Positions 1 through 10,891 of a stretch of 64,000 bases of DNA are shown here, piece after piece. The position numbers and the translations under genes are program-made. The DNA lies in the NCBI GenBank assembly GCA_016858145.1, contig JAEHOE010000050.1, positions 620,001-684,000 on the forward strand, in the 5' to 3' direction. The stretch comes from Edaphochlamys debaryana (taxonomy: Eukaryota > Chlorophyta > Chlorophyceae > Chlamydomonadales). The notes under the pieces were generated by a model. That model had not been told where the DNA came from. It did no database searches and saw nothing but the letters and a program-made list of their open reading frames with translations. The stretch's first letter is position 1; the number at the start of each line of letters is the position of its first letter.

Positions 1-24
1 CCCTCCCTCCCTTTCCTGCCCCAG

Positions 25-845
25 GCCGCAGCCTTCCTGCCCAAGCTGCCCGCCCCCGCCCTGGCTGAGCTCCTGGCCTCCCTAGGAGCCCTGGGCCACA
101 CGCCCCAGCCCGACTGGCGGGCCAAGGCGGCGGCAGCCGCCGTACGCGTGGCGGCGCAGGCGGCGACGGGCGCTGGGCCCTCGGCGTCCAGCCCATCCGC
201 CGCAGGGTTAGGAGCCATGGGGGCGACGGCGGCGGCTGGTGGAGCGGCAGCGGCGCTGGCGGCAGCGGCAGCGGCAGGAGGAGGGGCTGGCGCGGGGGCG
301 GGGGCGGGGGCACCGCGCGGGCTGCCCCCCGCCCAGCTGGAGGCACTGGTGGTGGGGCTGGCGCGGATGGGCGAGGCGCCGCCAGCAGCGCTGCTGCAGG
401 TGCGGGGGCCGGGCGGCGGGGAAGCAACGGGTGGATGCATGTGATGCGAAGTCTTGAGAAGGAGGGGCGCCTTGGAGCAAGAGAACACGAACCCTCGTGA
501 TGGTGGTACCCAATGCATCCTGGATTCTGCTCTTTATCCCCGCGCGCTGCTGCCCCTTCCCCGCAGGCCTACTTCACGGCCTCGGCCCCCTCGCTCGCCT
601 CCCTGCCCCCGGACCGACTCACCGCCATCGCCTCGGCCCTGGCAGGCGTGCGCGTGGCGCCGGACGAGGCGTGGCTGGACGAGCTGGCGTCTGCCGTACG
701 GAATAACGTCATGTCGTACACGCTCGTCCAGCTGGACTCCCTCGTGCGGGCGCTGGCGGTGTACGGCGAGGTGGCGCCGCCGCCAGGGCACGGGCCCAGC
801 CGGGACCTGCTGGCGTTCCTGCGCGAATTCTGTCTGTACGGCTAG
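25..845 (+). CDS. OPR-like (octotricopeptide repeat) protein, C-terminal part
   Basis: Two exons are visible, 25-399 and 567-845, both starting in phase 0, ending in TAG at 843-845. The first begins after a CCCCAG acceptor, so the gene continues to the left of the window. The protein carries helix-pair repeats of the OPR kind: ALAELLASLGALGHTPQPDW, LEALVVGLARMGEAPPAAL, LTAIASALAGV ending in APDEAW, and LDSLVRALAVYGEVAPP. The PPPEW-like end of each unit is degenerate. An Ala/Gly-rich spacer of about 60 residues separates the first unit from the rest. OPR proteins of green algae are mostly nucleus-encoded factors that bind and stabilise or activate single chloroplast or mitochondrial mRNAs. Which RNA this one would bind cannot be read from the sequence. 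No RAP domain follows; the protein stops shortly after the last repeat. Confidence 0.6.
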
Positions 846-2028
846 GCGTACGGCTAGTGGACAGGCCTCGGCGGATCTCGCATACCGGTACGTTGGGCGT
901 TCTGGGCGTGGCTGTCTGCGCCTATAGGCACGAGAGGCGGACGCAGGGAGGGCAGTGGCTGGGTCAAGGCCTCGACGGAGAGAGCTGTGTGGCGGGGAGG
1001 GCCCGCATGTGTTTGGAGCGGGCGGAAGGGCCAGGAAGGGTTGAGGCCAGTCCCCGGTAGAACTTCAGGTTGGGCGCTGGACGGACAGGTGGACGTAGGT
1101 AGGACTTGCCCGGAATGAGTGCGAGCGTCTGTCGGCGCAAGGTGCTCCAGGCCGCTGTGGTCAATAGGGGCCATGGATACGGAGCGACAGTGTGCAGGGA
1201 CAGGTTAAGATTATCCTCTCCTGCAGCTGCTGCTGTGCTGCAAGCCTCGGACCCAATCAACTGCAAATGCGTCAGGCAGCCGAGCGGCCGCACCGTCGTG
1301 ATGACGGGCCGCACTCCGCCGCACTCCGCCGCACTCCGCCGCGCTCATCACGGCCCCTCATCTATGAATCTTGGTACCTGACCTTCTCGGATAGAGACGC
1401 TGCGGCAGTGGATCTGTTTTGGGGCGGTAGACCTAGGCGCACTACATTCTGCCTCACGGCCGTCGGCTCAGACTGCAGCGTCCTTTGCCAACGCCCCGAG
1501 TGAGAGCTGCCCGTTGGCGCCTCTTGCAACGCCAAGGCCGCCGTTTCATTCATGTTGCCTCCCCCCCACCCCCTGCATGTGCTTCCAACGCCTCAGCCCG
1601 CATCAGTCTCTGTGCCGCACCCTGTGCACACATTTCAGCGCAGTGATCCCCGTCATCCCCCTGCGCTTCTGTCAGGCCGGCGACTTGCTTCCTCCCGCAG
1701 GTCGCTGCAAGTCTTCCTCCCCTCCAATGCAACTCCCACATAGTCTTGCGCCGTAGCCAAAAAAACTTGAGTGTCGCAGTACGGTGGTCCCCGTCCCAGC
1801 GTTGGCCTCCACCTGCTCGCCCTCCCCCCCCTTCAGGTCCCTGCTTCTTCACCTTGACCTGCCGCTAGCCATGAAAACCTACGCCGTACCGTGCCATACG
1901 CAGCACAGCGCCGGCTACCGTCCGGGTCGTCTCCACCGCCGCCCCCCTGGCGCCAACTTCGTTGCCGGGTGCAGAAGCATAGGCAAGCTGGGGGCCCCGT
2001 CCCATCCCGTCCCGTCCCGCCGCGCCCC
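846..2028. other. Convergent 3' intergenic region
   Basis: This is the gap between the stop codons of the OPR-like gene on the left and the TPR gene on the right, which point at each other. It must hold both 3' UTRs. I found no exact TGTAA (either strand) and no convincing exon. Short open frames here have no repeat or domain character. Confidence 0.5.
1311..1340. repeat. 10-bp tandem repeat, three copies
   Basis: Three perfect copies of gcactccgcc in the convergent 3' intergenic region. It is a small microsatellite-type array with no visible function. Confidence 0.8.
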
Positions 2029-5000
2029 TCACTGCCCCAGCTTCTCCTTGAGCCGAGTGATGAACTCCTGGCGCTGCTCCGCGCGGGCCGTGTCGCCGCG
2101 GCGCGCGCGGCCCGCCGCCTCCCGTTCGTACAGCTCCAGGGCCTCGGCGGGCCTGTCCAGGGCCTGGGGAGGTGGGCGCGGTACACGGGTGAGAGGGTTG
2201 CGATGCAGCGAGGTTTCGCGCCGTATGGCGGCCGCGACGGGGCAGCTGGTACCGAGCCCCAGCGAGCATCACGTGTCGTACGCCCCTGCCGTACGCCGTA
2301 CGCACCTCCAGGATGACGCCCAGGTTCCAGATGGCGGTGAGGGTGTCGGGGTGGTCGGGGCCCAGCCGGCCCTCCCAGCCCGCCATCGCCCGCCTGTGTT
2401 TCACCGGGGAGGGGACGGAGGGTTCGAGCGAAGGTCAACGTCCCGAGCCGAGCACCTAGCCAGCGTGCCGCCGAGAGACGCAAAACGCGGCGCCTGCCTA
2501 CCTGCCACAAGCGCGGAGCTCGCTACGCCCTCCGCTCCTCTCCCCTCCCAGCCTCCACGCACGCCCCCCTCAGGCCGCACACGCACCTGAACAGCGGCTC
2601 CGCGGCCGCGTTCTGCCCCTGCGCCTGCAGCAGCACCGCCAGGTTGTTCACCGAGGCCAGGGTGTCGGGGTGGTCGGGGCCCAGGGCGGCCTCGCGGCCC
2701 TCCAGGGCGCGCCTGAGGGAAGGGGGGGTGCAGGGGTGCAGGGATGAGTTAGGGGTGGTTAAGCCCATGCATCCCTACCTCCGTTGTTGCACGCCCACCC
2801 CGCATGTCAACCCGGGTCCCCGTCCCTTCCTACCAGGACCCCTCCGCCCATCCTCGCACACCCCACCTGTAGAGCGGCTCCGCGTCCGCCGGTTTGCCCT
2901 GCGCCTGCAGCAGCGCCGCCAGGTTGTTGGTGGCGGAGAGGGTGTCGGGGTGCTCGGGGCCGGACAGGCGGGAGGAGCCCTCCAGAGCGCGCCTGGGGAG
3001 CGTGCGGGAGGGTGGTGTGGAAGGGCGGGGCGCGATGACGGGGGCGGCATAGAGACGGTGCAGTAGAGACCCACATGTGGGGGCATGCATGGCTGCATGC
3101 CCCCGGTTCCATCTCAGAGTACGCCTCCAATCTACCGCAACCCCTCCATGCACAGGCCCCCGACCCCCTTCTCTTCCCCCACCTATACAGCGGCTCCGCG
3201 TCCTCCAGGCGGCCCTGCGCCTTGAGCAGCACGGCCAGGTTGTTGAGGGCGGCCAGGGTGTCGTGGTGGTCGGGGCCCAGGCGGGCCTCCAGGCCGGACA
3301 GCGCGCGGGCGTAGAGGGGCTCGGCCTCGGACAGGCGGTCCTGGGGGGGGGAGGAGGGGGGAGGGGAGGCGAAGGAGGCGAAGGAGGCGAAGGAGGTGGG
3401 GGAAGGAAGGCTGAGAAGGTGGAGATTGCGCGCTCCCTAGCGCCCACCTCATCCACTCCCTCTTCAAGGCTCACAGAGAGCTTCCATCTGGCAGTCGCTC
3501 TGTCCTGACCCCCCCCCCCCCCTTCCCCTCGCCCACACGTCAAAGCCCCGCCACGCCCCTCCCACAGCGCAGCCCCTCCCACAACGCAGCCCCCACCCCC
3601 ACCTGCTCCTTGAGGCTGAGCGCCAGGTTGTTGACGGCTGTGAGCGCCTCGCGGGTCTCGGGGCCGCACGCCGCCTCGTAGGCCGCCAGGGCGCGGCGGA
3701 ACACGGCCTCGGCCTCGGCCTGGGGGGACAGGAGCAAGTGAAGGGGAAGGAGGGGGGCAAAGGGGTTGAGGGTGAGGATGAGGGGCATGGGCACAGAGAG
3801 GAAGAGAGGGGTCGGAAACATGAAGAGGCGTTGTGCAGGAGCAGGTGGCGGCTGGCCAAGCGCTGCTGGTGCCGCCCCCGCAGCCCCGCCATCTGTCCTT
3901 CCTACGTAACCTATCCTTGCAAACACTCTCCCCACGCCCTTCCCCTCTTCCCACGCTCACGTGCTTGCCCTGCTCCTGCAGCAGGAAGGCCAGTGCGTCC
4001 ATGGCGGCCGCCGTGTCCATGTGCGCCTCGCCCTTGGACCGCTCCTGCGCCGCCAGCACGCGGCGGAGCAGGGGCTCGGCGGCGGAGAGCTTGCCTGGGG
4101 GAGGGGGGGGGCACGGGGGGTTGCAAGGGGGTAGAACTTTAGGGGAGGCAAGTCAAGCGGCGGCTGGCGAGCCCGACGCACACCAAGCAAGGCCAAGGGG
4201 GTGGGAGGGGAGCTCGAAAGTGAGTGAGAGCGCGTCGCCTCTTGCACCCCGGAGGAGCTGAGCGGCACACCGGGGACCAGAGGGGATGGCTCAAGTACAG
4301 TGGTGTCCGCGCCGCTGCCCCGCTGCTCACCGTGCTCGTGCAGCATGGTGGCGAGGTTGGAGGCCGAGGTGAGGGTGTGCTCGTGGTCGGGGCCCACGGC
4401 GGCCTCGGTGGCGGCCAGCACGCGGCTGGGGGGAGGGAGGGGGAGGGGAGGGGGGAGGCATGAAGGCAGGTGAGCTGTCAGGGAAGGGACGCTAGACTGG
4501 CCGCAGCACAGGCTGCATCCCCGCCACACAGCTCGCCCCCTGCTTGCCTGCGTGCGGTCTAGCCATGATCTGCACCACTCCCGCCCCTCCAAAGGCCCCC
4601 CTGCTTCCAGCTCCCACCGGTACAGCGCCTCCGACTGGTCGGTGCGGCCCAGGGTCTCCAGCAGCCGGGCGGCGCGGTCGAGGCTCTGTGGAGGCAAGGG
4701 GTTGGCGTGTATGGGCAGGCACGTGCGTGGCTGAGGGCCGCCTTGTCACAGGGGAGACTCCGTCAGCGTGCGTCTGGACCTTTTCCCATCGCCCTTGGCT
4801 GCCCCCCAGTTCCCCTCCCCCCTTCTACTCCTGGCACAGACAGTTCTTGCCGGGGGCAGCTCGCCTTTCCCCATCCCCCAAGACCCCCCGCAATCTCCTC
4901 CGAGCCTTAGGCTACCACCCCCACCGGCACCTACACTCCTGTGCACACAAGGCTCACCTCAATGTACTCGGTCCAGGAGGTTCCGGGCGGCAGCTCCCCC

Positions 5001-6978
5001 GACCAAGCCGCGCCGCTCTCCGACATCTCCCGAGTGGTGCCGGGCGGCAGGTCCGCCTCCACGGCGCCCGCCAGTACGGCCTTCACGGCGGCGGCGCCCG
5101 CCACGGCGGAGGCCACGGCGGCGCGGCTGGCGGGCGGGCCGGCGTAGGCGGCGGCGGCGGGGTCCAGGTCCGAGATGGCCTGAGGGGCAGGTGGCGTGCG
5201 AGGGCGGGAACGCGGAAGAGGAGAGGGTAAGCTGAGAGGGGTAGGGTGCGATGGGCGGGGTGGCCCCGGCAATAGGGTGCCCTAGTCACACCGCTCGGCC
5301 CAGCCCCTGCGGATCATGCCGTGCTCACGTTTCCCAGCGCCTCAAGATCCAAGTCGTACGTCAGCATGTGCACGCGCTTGCCCGCATCGCCCTTCGTGGG
5401 GAAGGAAAGGGAGGAACCGTCAAGCCAGAGTGGGTAAGAGCAGGCTTCCGGTCTTGGCTTGGCTGCCCTTGGATTGTAGCTCAGTGCCCCCCAGCCCCTG
5501 GGGTCGGTCCCCTTCACCATTGCACTGTACTCACCGCAACTGCCAGCTCAGCGAGGCAGCCCAGCTGGCCGAGCGCCGTGCCGTTGTCTTCCAGCACCAG
5601 TACGACGGACTCGGCGCCGCCGACCGCCTCCCGTACGACAGCGAGCGGATCGCTGCCGTACTCGGTGGCGGCGGCGCCGCCGTCAACCGCCAGTAGGTCC
5701 ATCCAGACGAAGGTGCCGTCGGCGGCAGCGGCTGCGCCCTCGGGGGTCTCGCCCAGGGCAGCAGCCTTGGAGGTGAAGTGTTTGCCTGCGGACACGCGGC
5801 GAAAAGATTTTGGCATACCCGCCGCTGCAACCTCGCACATTCCACAGTCCCACTAGAGTCGACAGGTGGCCAAGATCAATACGCAATACGCATTCCACCC
5901 AGAGTCTTGTGTGATCAAGCTGGCCAACCGACCCCCTTCCCCTTCGGCCCGCTCGCCCCCCACACGCGGCCTCACGCAGCATAGTAGCCGTCTCATAGAG
6001 CGGCCGGTTGCGGTCGTGGATCACGTACTGGTACGGCCTGCCGGACGAAACGTTATTCTCCGGCTCGCTCTCATGTACGGCGCCCGTCAGCATCGCCTCC
6101 ACGTACGACGAGCCGCCGCCACCGGTGGCGGGCGACACGACGGCGCCCGCCGCGGCGGCGGCGGTCTGAGCGTTGTCCGGCAGGCCGGCCGCAAAGGCTG
6201 AGAGCCAGGCCAGGGACACAGCGCGCTGGGGAGGAGGGAACAAGACGGACAGAGCGGCGACAAGGCACACTGAGGATCAGGGTGAAAAAAGCTGAGTGGG
6301 TGGGCACAGCGAAGGCAAAGTGAGTCAGAATGATGTGGGTCGGGGTCGATCGGGCGCACAATGCTCGCTTGACACGCGGGTGCGCTGTGCCCCCCAAACC
6401 CATTCAGAGCCAATGGGGGCGAGCGCGTAGGTGGCCCCTGGTCCTGGCAGTCCACTTTACAGCCCGAGATCAACGGCGTGACGTTGTGCCAGGGCAGGGG
6501 GGTCCACGGGGATGGCAGAGCCTGGACCCACCCTTGACGGATTGCGGCGCGGTGGGCTGCGCCCTCGGCGAGCCCCTGCGCCGTTGCGTGCATCGACCCC
6601 GCACATCGCCCGTCCCCCCCCACATCTCTCCCCATGCTTTAGCTCTTCCTACCTGCGTCACAGGGGGTCGTCCAGGTGCCGGGGGAGCTGTCTCCTCGGC
6701 GGGCTTGTCATCGGCGGGCGCCGGGGCTGGGGTATCGGCAGCAGCGCCTTCGTTGGCCGCTGGCACCTCGGCTGGAGGGGCCGGGGTAGCTGCAGGGGCA
6801 GGCTCCGCAGCTGCCTGCTTTGGTGCCGGCGCCGCTTTGGCAGGTGCGGCATCGCCGGCTGGAGTCGAGGCTCCGCAGCCCTGCGAGGATGGCCCGCATT
6901 AGGTCGGGCTCCCCATGGCGACCGAAGACGCCGAAACCCGGGAATGCAGGTGGCATGAGGCCACAAAGCTCTTACCAT
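2029..6978 (-). CDS. N-myristoylated TIR-like / TPR (kinesin-light-chain type) protein
   Basis: Fifteen exons (minus strand, 5' to 3'): 6976-6978 (ATG only), 6653-6880, 5976-6225, 5535-5785, 5329-5391, 4958-5179, 4618-4685, 4331-4425, 3961-4094, 3603-3719, 3183-3340, 2867-2992, 2587-2712, 2306-2393, 2029-2163. They give 687 residues with all phases consistent. The start codon is the last three bases of exon 1, and splicing yields MGCGAS, a strong N-myristoylation signal with Cys3 available for palmitoylation, so I expect membrane attachment. Residues about 7-77 are a Pro/Ala-rich linker. Residues about 78-250 hold a diverged TIR-like segment (FVWMDLLAVD at about 186, then VVLVLEDNGTALGQLGCLAE). 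From about residue 340 come eight 42-residue TPRs of the form PDHPDTL..NNLA.LL..QG...AEPLYRRAL. Such arrays bind peptides or partner proteins. The shared TIR-like core links it to the NACHT protein at 26402-38738. Substrate and activity are unknown. Confidence 0.85.
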
Positions 6979-7597
6979 TCTTGAAACTAGCGGTAAGGTC
7001 AAGTAGTCGGGTCAATTGGAGTGCCGACGCAGTGCACGCCTGCACATGCGGTCCTCTGCGCACGTTCCACGGGCTTTCTTCTATGCCCCTCTACAGACAA
7101 GGTTGTGCGAATAAGTCGAGCCGGCTACGCTGAAGAGGAGCTCCTTCGGCGCGTCTGGAGGAAGGCGTGATATCCTTCGATTGCAGCCAACAGCAAGCAG
7201 GCACGAGTTCCACTTATTGCTCGCGAGCTACTGAGATAGCGGGAGCCTCTGCCCCAGTCGACGGAGTGGGACCCGTCCTTCGAAGCGTGCTGGAGGCCTG
7301 ACGCGGCCTACGAGTGCTGCTTATCCTTTACGCTGTGAGACTAGTATTTATGTCGATGTCTGCTGTAGACGAGGCTGCAAAATTGCGTGTGCGTCGTACT
7401 CGGTAAAGGTGGTTGTGTCGTCCTGTGCGCCCGGCGTCCCCGCAGGGCCATACCCAGACCCATGCTCTCGCGCACCGAGCTTAACACGTCTCTCTCACTG
7501 GCGACATTCGGCTTCAACTGCCTGGGATTGCCGTCCGCGCCCCGGGCTGCTCGACATTCCCTCGAGCCCCCAACGCCCAACCCCAACCTACACAACA
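6979..7597. other. Spacer between TPR gene 5' end and OPR-like gene 3' end
   Basis: Both flanking genes run on the minus strand. The right part should be the 3' UTR of the OPR-like gene and the left part the promoter and 5' UTR of the TPR gene. Base composition drops towards more AT than the surrounding genes. No TTACA (minus-strand TGTAA) and no exon-like reading frame was found. Confidence 0.45.
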
Positions 7598-10165
7598 CTA
7601 CCAGCGCGAGCGGTCATACTGCCGTCCCGAGCTCCTGCCACCGCCCCCGCCCCCGCCCCTGCCTCCACCCCGGCCGCCTCGCCCGCTGCCCCTCCCCGAA
7701 CCCCCGCCAAACCTCCGCCCGCCCTCCCCCTCCTCCTCCTCATCCCCCACCTCCCAGTCCCGCCCCCGTCTCCCCTCGCAACCACCGCGCTGCACCCCCC
7801 AGCCGGCGCCCTGCCCCCTGCCCCCTCCTCCCCCACCCCCGCCTCCGCCCCTGCCCCCCTCCTCCCCCGCCGCCGCGTCCCGGCCCCCGCCCGCCATGCG
7901 CCCCAGCAGAGCCCGCTCCCTCGGCGGCAGCGCCAGGCGCCATTCCTCCACCGCCTCGCGGATGCGCGTCGCGTCGTTGGCGCGGCACCGCCGCAGCACC
8001 GAGCACACGGCCTGCACGCGGGAGAGATAAGTAGGGGAGAGCGGCCGCGGCGGGGGTGTTGGTAGAAGACTTGTCAGGGGATGAGTCGATGAGGTGATGC
8101 AGTCAGGAGTTTAGCAGGTTGAGGAGGAGTTCGTTAGGGGCGTTGCAGGGAGAGGGTCGAGGAGGTGAGCATCCAGGAGACCACCAGGAAGGCATGCAGT
8201 CAGGACCGGGGTCTGGGTAGGGCCAGAGCAGCGTAAGCACGATGGCAAGGGGCTACCTGGGGCTACCGCGTGGGCAGTTAGGGACCTGGGCGCGCTATCT
8301 CCAGTCCGTCAGACTATGGCGGCTCACCCTGATGAACGCGCCGCGTGCTGGCTCATCCGGGCCATACGACGGCACACTCGACAGCGCCAGCATCGTCCAC
8401 GACAGCTCGTCGCTGCGCCACACGCCGCCACCGCCGCCGTCACCATCGCCTCCCTCGCCGTCAGCTCCGCCACTGGGCGCCGAGCCCGGTGGCGCCATCT
8501 TGTCTACCAGCAGCACCTGCCACGCCTTGGCCTCAGCGGCTGTGGGCTGGAGCCCCAGCTGCAGGGCGGAATGGAGCGCCCGGGCCATGGCCACTCGGCC
8601 CGCCCGCCGCGCCGCCGCTGGCGGCGCCGCCAGCGCGGATTCGTACAGCCGCCGCACGGCAGCTGCCGGCAGCTGCGCGGGCTGGATGCGGAGGAGGTAG
8701 GCGCCCGTCAGGAGGCAGTCCGGGTTCGCGAGCGGCGGGGGTGGCGCCGAAGAGGCTGGCGTGTCTGACGGCGACGAGGCTGTGGGGGGTACCCCCGCCA
8801 TAGCGGAGATTATGCCAGCGACGCGGGCCTTGTGGGGCGCAGACATCTTGGCCCCGACCGTCGTGCCCATTCGAAACACGACCTGCGACGCCGCCGTCAG
8901 AGCGTCGGCCGACGGCGCAGCGGCACGGCGGCTGGCGCCGCCGCCAGCAGCGGCGGACGCTGCCAGCGGGGCCGTCACGGCCTCCAGCGCCGCCAGCGTC
9001 GCCTCCGTCAGAGACGTCATCAGATCCGCGCTCCATCCAAAGCGGATGGATCCGACGCCGTACCAGAGCTGCGCCACGTCGCGCAGGTCCGGCGGCGGCA
9101 GCTTGCCGCTGGCGGCGCCGCCGACGCCTGCTGCCTCCGTCGGCGGCGCCGCCAGAGGCCGGAGCAGCTCAAGGGCCTGCTTCTGCAGGCGCTGTAGAGC
9201 GGCGGCGCCGCCGGCGCTGCGTGGCAGGCCTTCGTCGTCCAACTGTACGGGGGGCACAGGTTACGACACGCATTCGTCGGACGCGAAGGAGGAACAGGTC
9301 GTGGGGCCACGCGTGCGATACCGTCAGGGGAAGTCGATCCCAGCTGGAGCGCAGCGCAGCTCGACAATGCCCAGTCAGCGGCTTGAGGCTGCAGACCATG
9401 CGCCCCCCAGGACCTGCGCGCAACCAAGCACCCGCCCTGCGCCCGCCGCACCTTGGCGATGGCCCATAGCGTGTTGGCCACGCCCCGAAGCTCCATGCCC
9501 CCAGCGCCCGCCGCCCCTGTGCCCTCGGTCTCCTGGGCCGCCTTGCCCTTGGCCGCCGTGGCCCCCAGCAGCAGCTGCGTGGCGGCCTCGGCCGCGTCCT
9601 GCTCCGCCCGTGCCGACGCCGCCTCATCCTCGCGCGCCCGACCGCCGCCCCCGCCGCCTCGGCCCCCGCCCCGCCTGCCCGACTGGAGGGTGGCGAGCTT
9701 GACCCATGCGGTGGCGATGTTGACCGGGCTGAACGGAGGCGCGGGGCCGCTGAGGCCCGCGCGGTCGCGGTCGGGTGACGGCAGCAGGCTCAGCAGCTCG
9801 GCGCAGGAGCGTGCGTCCTGGAGCCGGAGGTTGAGGTTGCGGCCGGCGCCGCCGGCTGGGCGGGCGGCGTCGCTGCGGTCCGTGGGTCCGTCCCGGCGGC
9901 TGCTGGCCAGGTCCCGGTCGCCGCGGCCGGCGGCAGCGACTACGCGGGCGCGGGCTGCCCCTGGGCCTGACAGATCCGCTGCGGCCAGCGTCGGGTTGCA
10001 GGAGCTTTGTGAGGAGGTAGAGGTAGCTCTCGTTGGCTCGCATGGGCCCAAGTGGCCCCGGAATTGGGGTGTGGCGGGGGTTGCGGAGGAGGCACGCCGC
10101 CGCCAGCGGTCCCCGCCGAGGGCCGGGCGGGGCCCGACGCCCTGCCCAGTCCAGGCGAGAAGCAT
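7598..10165 (-). CDS. OPR-like organelle RNA-binding protein with Gly/Arg-rich tail
   Basis: Three exons, 9452-10165, 8328-9242 and 7598-8011, all phase 0, give 680 residues. I chose the first in-frame ATG (10165); the open frame continues upstream without another ATG. The N-terminus (MLLAWTGQG, then many Arg, Ser, Ala and Thr, almost no acidic residues) looks like a chloroplast or mitochondrial transit peptide. Helical repeat units include SPVNIATAWVKLATLQS, LRGVANTLWAIAKV, LRDVAQLWYGVGSIRFGW and LTAASQVVFRMGTTVGAKM, typical of algal OPR/RAP-family proteins. The last exon ends in a long Gly-rich, Arg-containing tail (GRGSGRGGRGGGRG type) that finishes QYDRSRW. RGG-like tails often bind RNA. 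The RAP domain common in this family is not visible. Expected role: maturation, stability or translation of an organelle transcript; the target is unknown. Confidence 0.65.
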
Positions 10166-10534
10166 TCGGCGTGTATGCGAGGGCGTGATCAGCGTTGTTT
10201 GCTGGCCTCTGTCGCGCGAGGCTGCAAGTGGTGGATGCCTTCGGGACTCGGGGTGCACGCGCTCGTGGTGAGTTGTCAGAGTAATAGAATCTGCAGACAG
10301 GTACCGATTGTGTGCTGCTCACGCGAACAGGCGAAGGGCAGGTCGGATTTGCCGGATGGGGTTTCCGCGTTCCTCGACGTCGACCAAACACTATCGAGCC
10401 TATCACAGACGCAAACTACACACAACGTCAAGCGCATAGCAGCAGAGAGAAGCTTATCGCTTACGTTCAGAAGGCTTCACTTCGCACATTTTCACCAGGC
10501 CCTAGCGCTTGGTCTTGAGCGCTGCTCAGCAACC
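10166..10534. promoter_or_regulatory. Divergent intergenic region, likely bidirect­ional promoter
   Basis: Only 369 bases separate the start codons of the OPR-like gene (minus) and the RIIa-like gene (plus), so the region must contain both 5' UTRs and the core promoters of both. It is locally AT-richer. I could not identify a clear TATA box or a named element, so the promoter assignment rests on position. Confidence 0.4.
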
Positions 10535-10891
10535 ATGTCGACACAATACTCTGGCTCTCGGCCGCTACACGGCAGCGCGGCCCAGACTCCGCTTTATCAG
10601 AAAATGAGCGACTACGCGCATTCCAACAAGGTGCGCTTCGCCGAGGACCCTGCAACGCTTTCTGATGGGCATATTGGGCATATTGAGGCTCTCGTGACTT
10701 CCCTGGACCTGGTTATCCGCACCGTGCTGGTGCCAGCACCCACCCGACCGCGCCCCACACACCCCCCTGTCCAGGTCCAAGAGCTGCTCCAAAAGATGAC
10801 CGCTGACCTGTTCGTGGAGCGACCAGCAGACCCCGTGGCGTGGATGATTAAGTGGCTCAACGAGGAGCAGAAGCGAACGGCTACGGATTGA
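10535..10891 (+). CDS. Small RIIa / Dpy-30-like dimerisation-docking protein
   Basis: Best model: exon 1 10535-10693 and exon 2 10775-10891, with an 81-base phase-0 intron (donor GTGACT, acceptor CCAG), giving 91 residues. The start ATG sits in CAACCATGTCG. Splicing joins GHIGHIEAL to VQELLQKMTADLFVERPAD, giving two amphipathic helices. The second helix, RPADPVAWMIKWLNEEQKR, matches the RPxDPxxxhxxaL pattern of RIIa and Dpy-30 docking motifs. These motifs form four-helix dimers that hold amphipathic anchoring helices. In algae many such small proteins are parts of cilia (radial spokes and other axonemal scaffolds), but Dpy-30 itself is a chromatin factor. The intron is also open in frame, so an unspliced 118-residue form is possible; the spliced form gives the better domain. 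A ciliary role is inference. Confidence 0.55.
   Translation: MSTQYSGSRPLHGSAAQTPLYQKMSDYAHSNKVRFAEDPATLSDGHIGHIEALVTSLDLVIRTVLVPAPTRPRPTHPPVQVQELLQKMTADLFVERPADPVAWMIKWLNEEQKRTATD

Noticed and set aside
2830..4059. A 409-codon open frame on the minus strand
   Set aside because: It reads through introns of the TPR gene and mixes real exons in the right frame with C-rich intron sequence. The real exons are those listed for the TPR gene.
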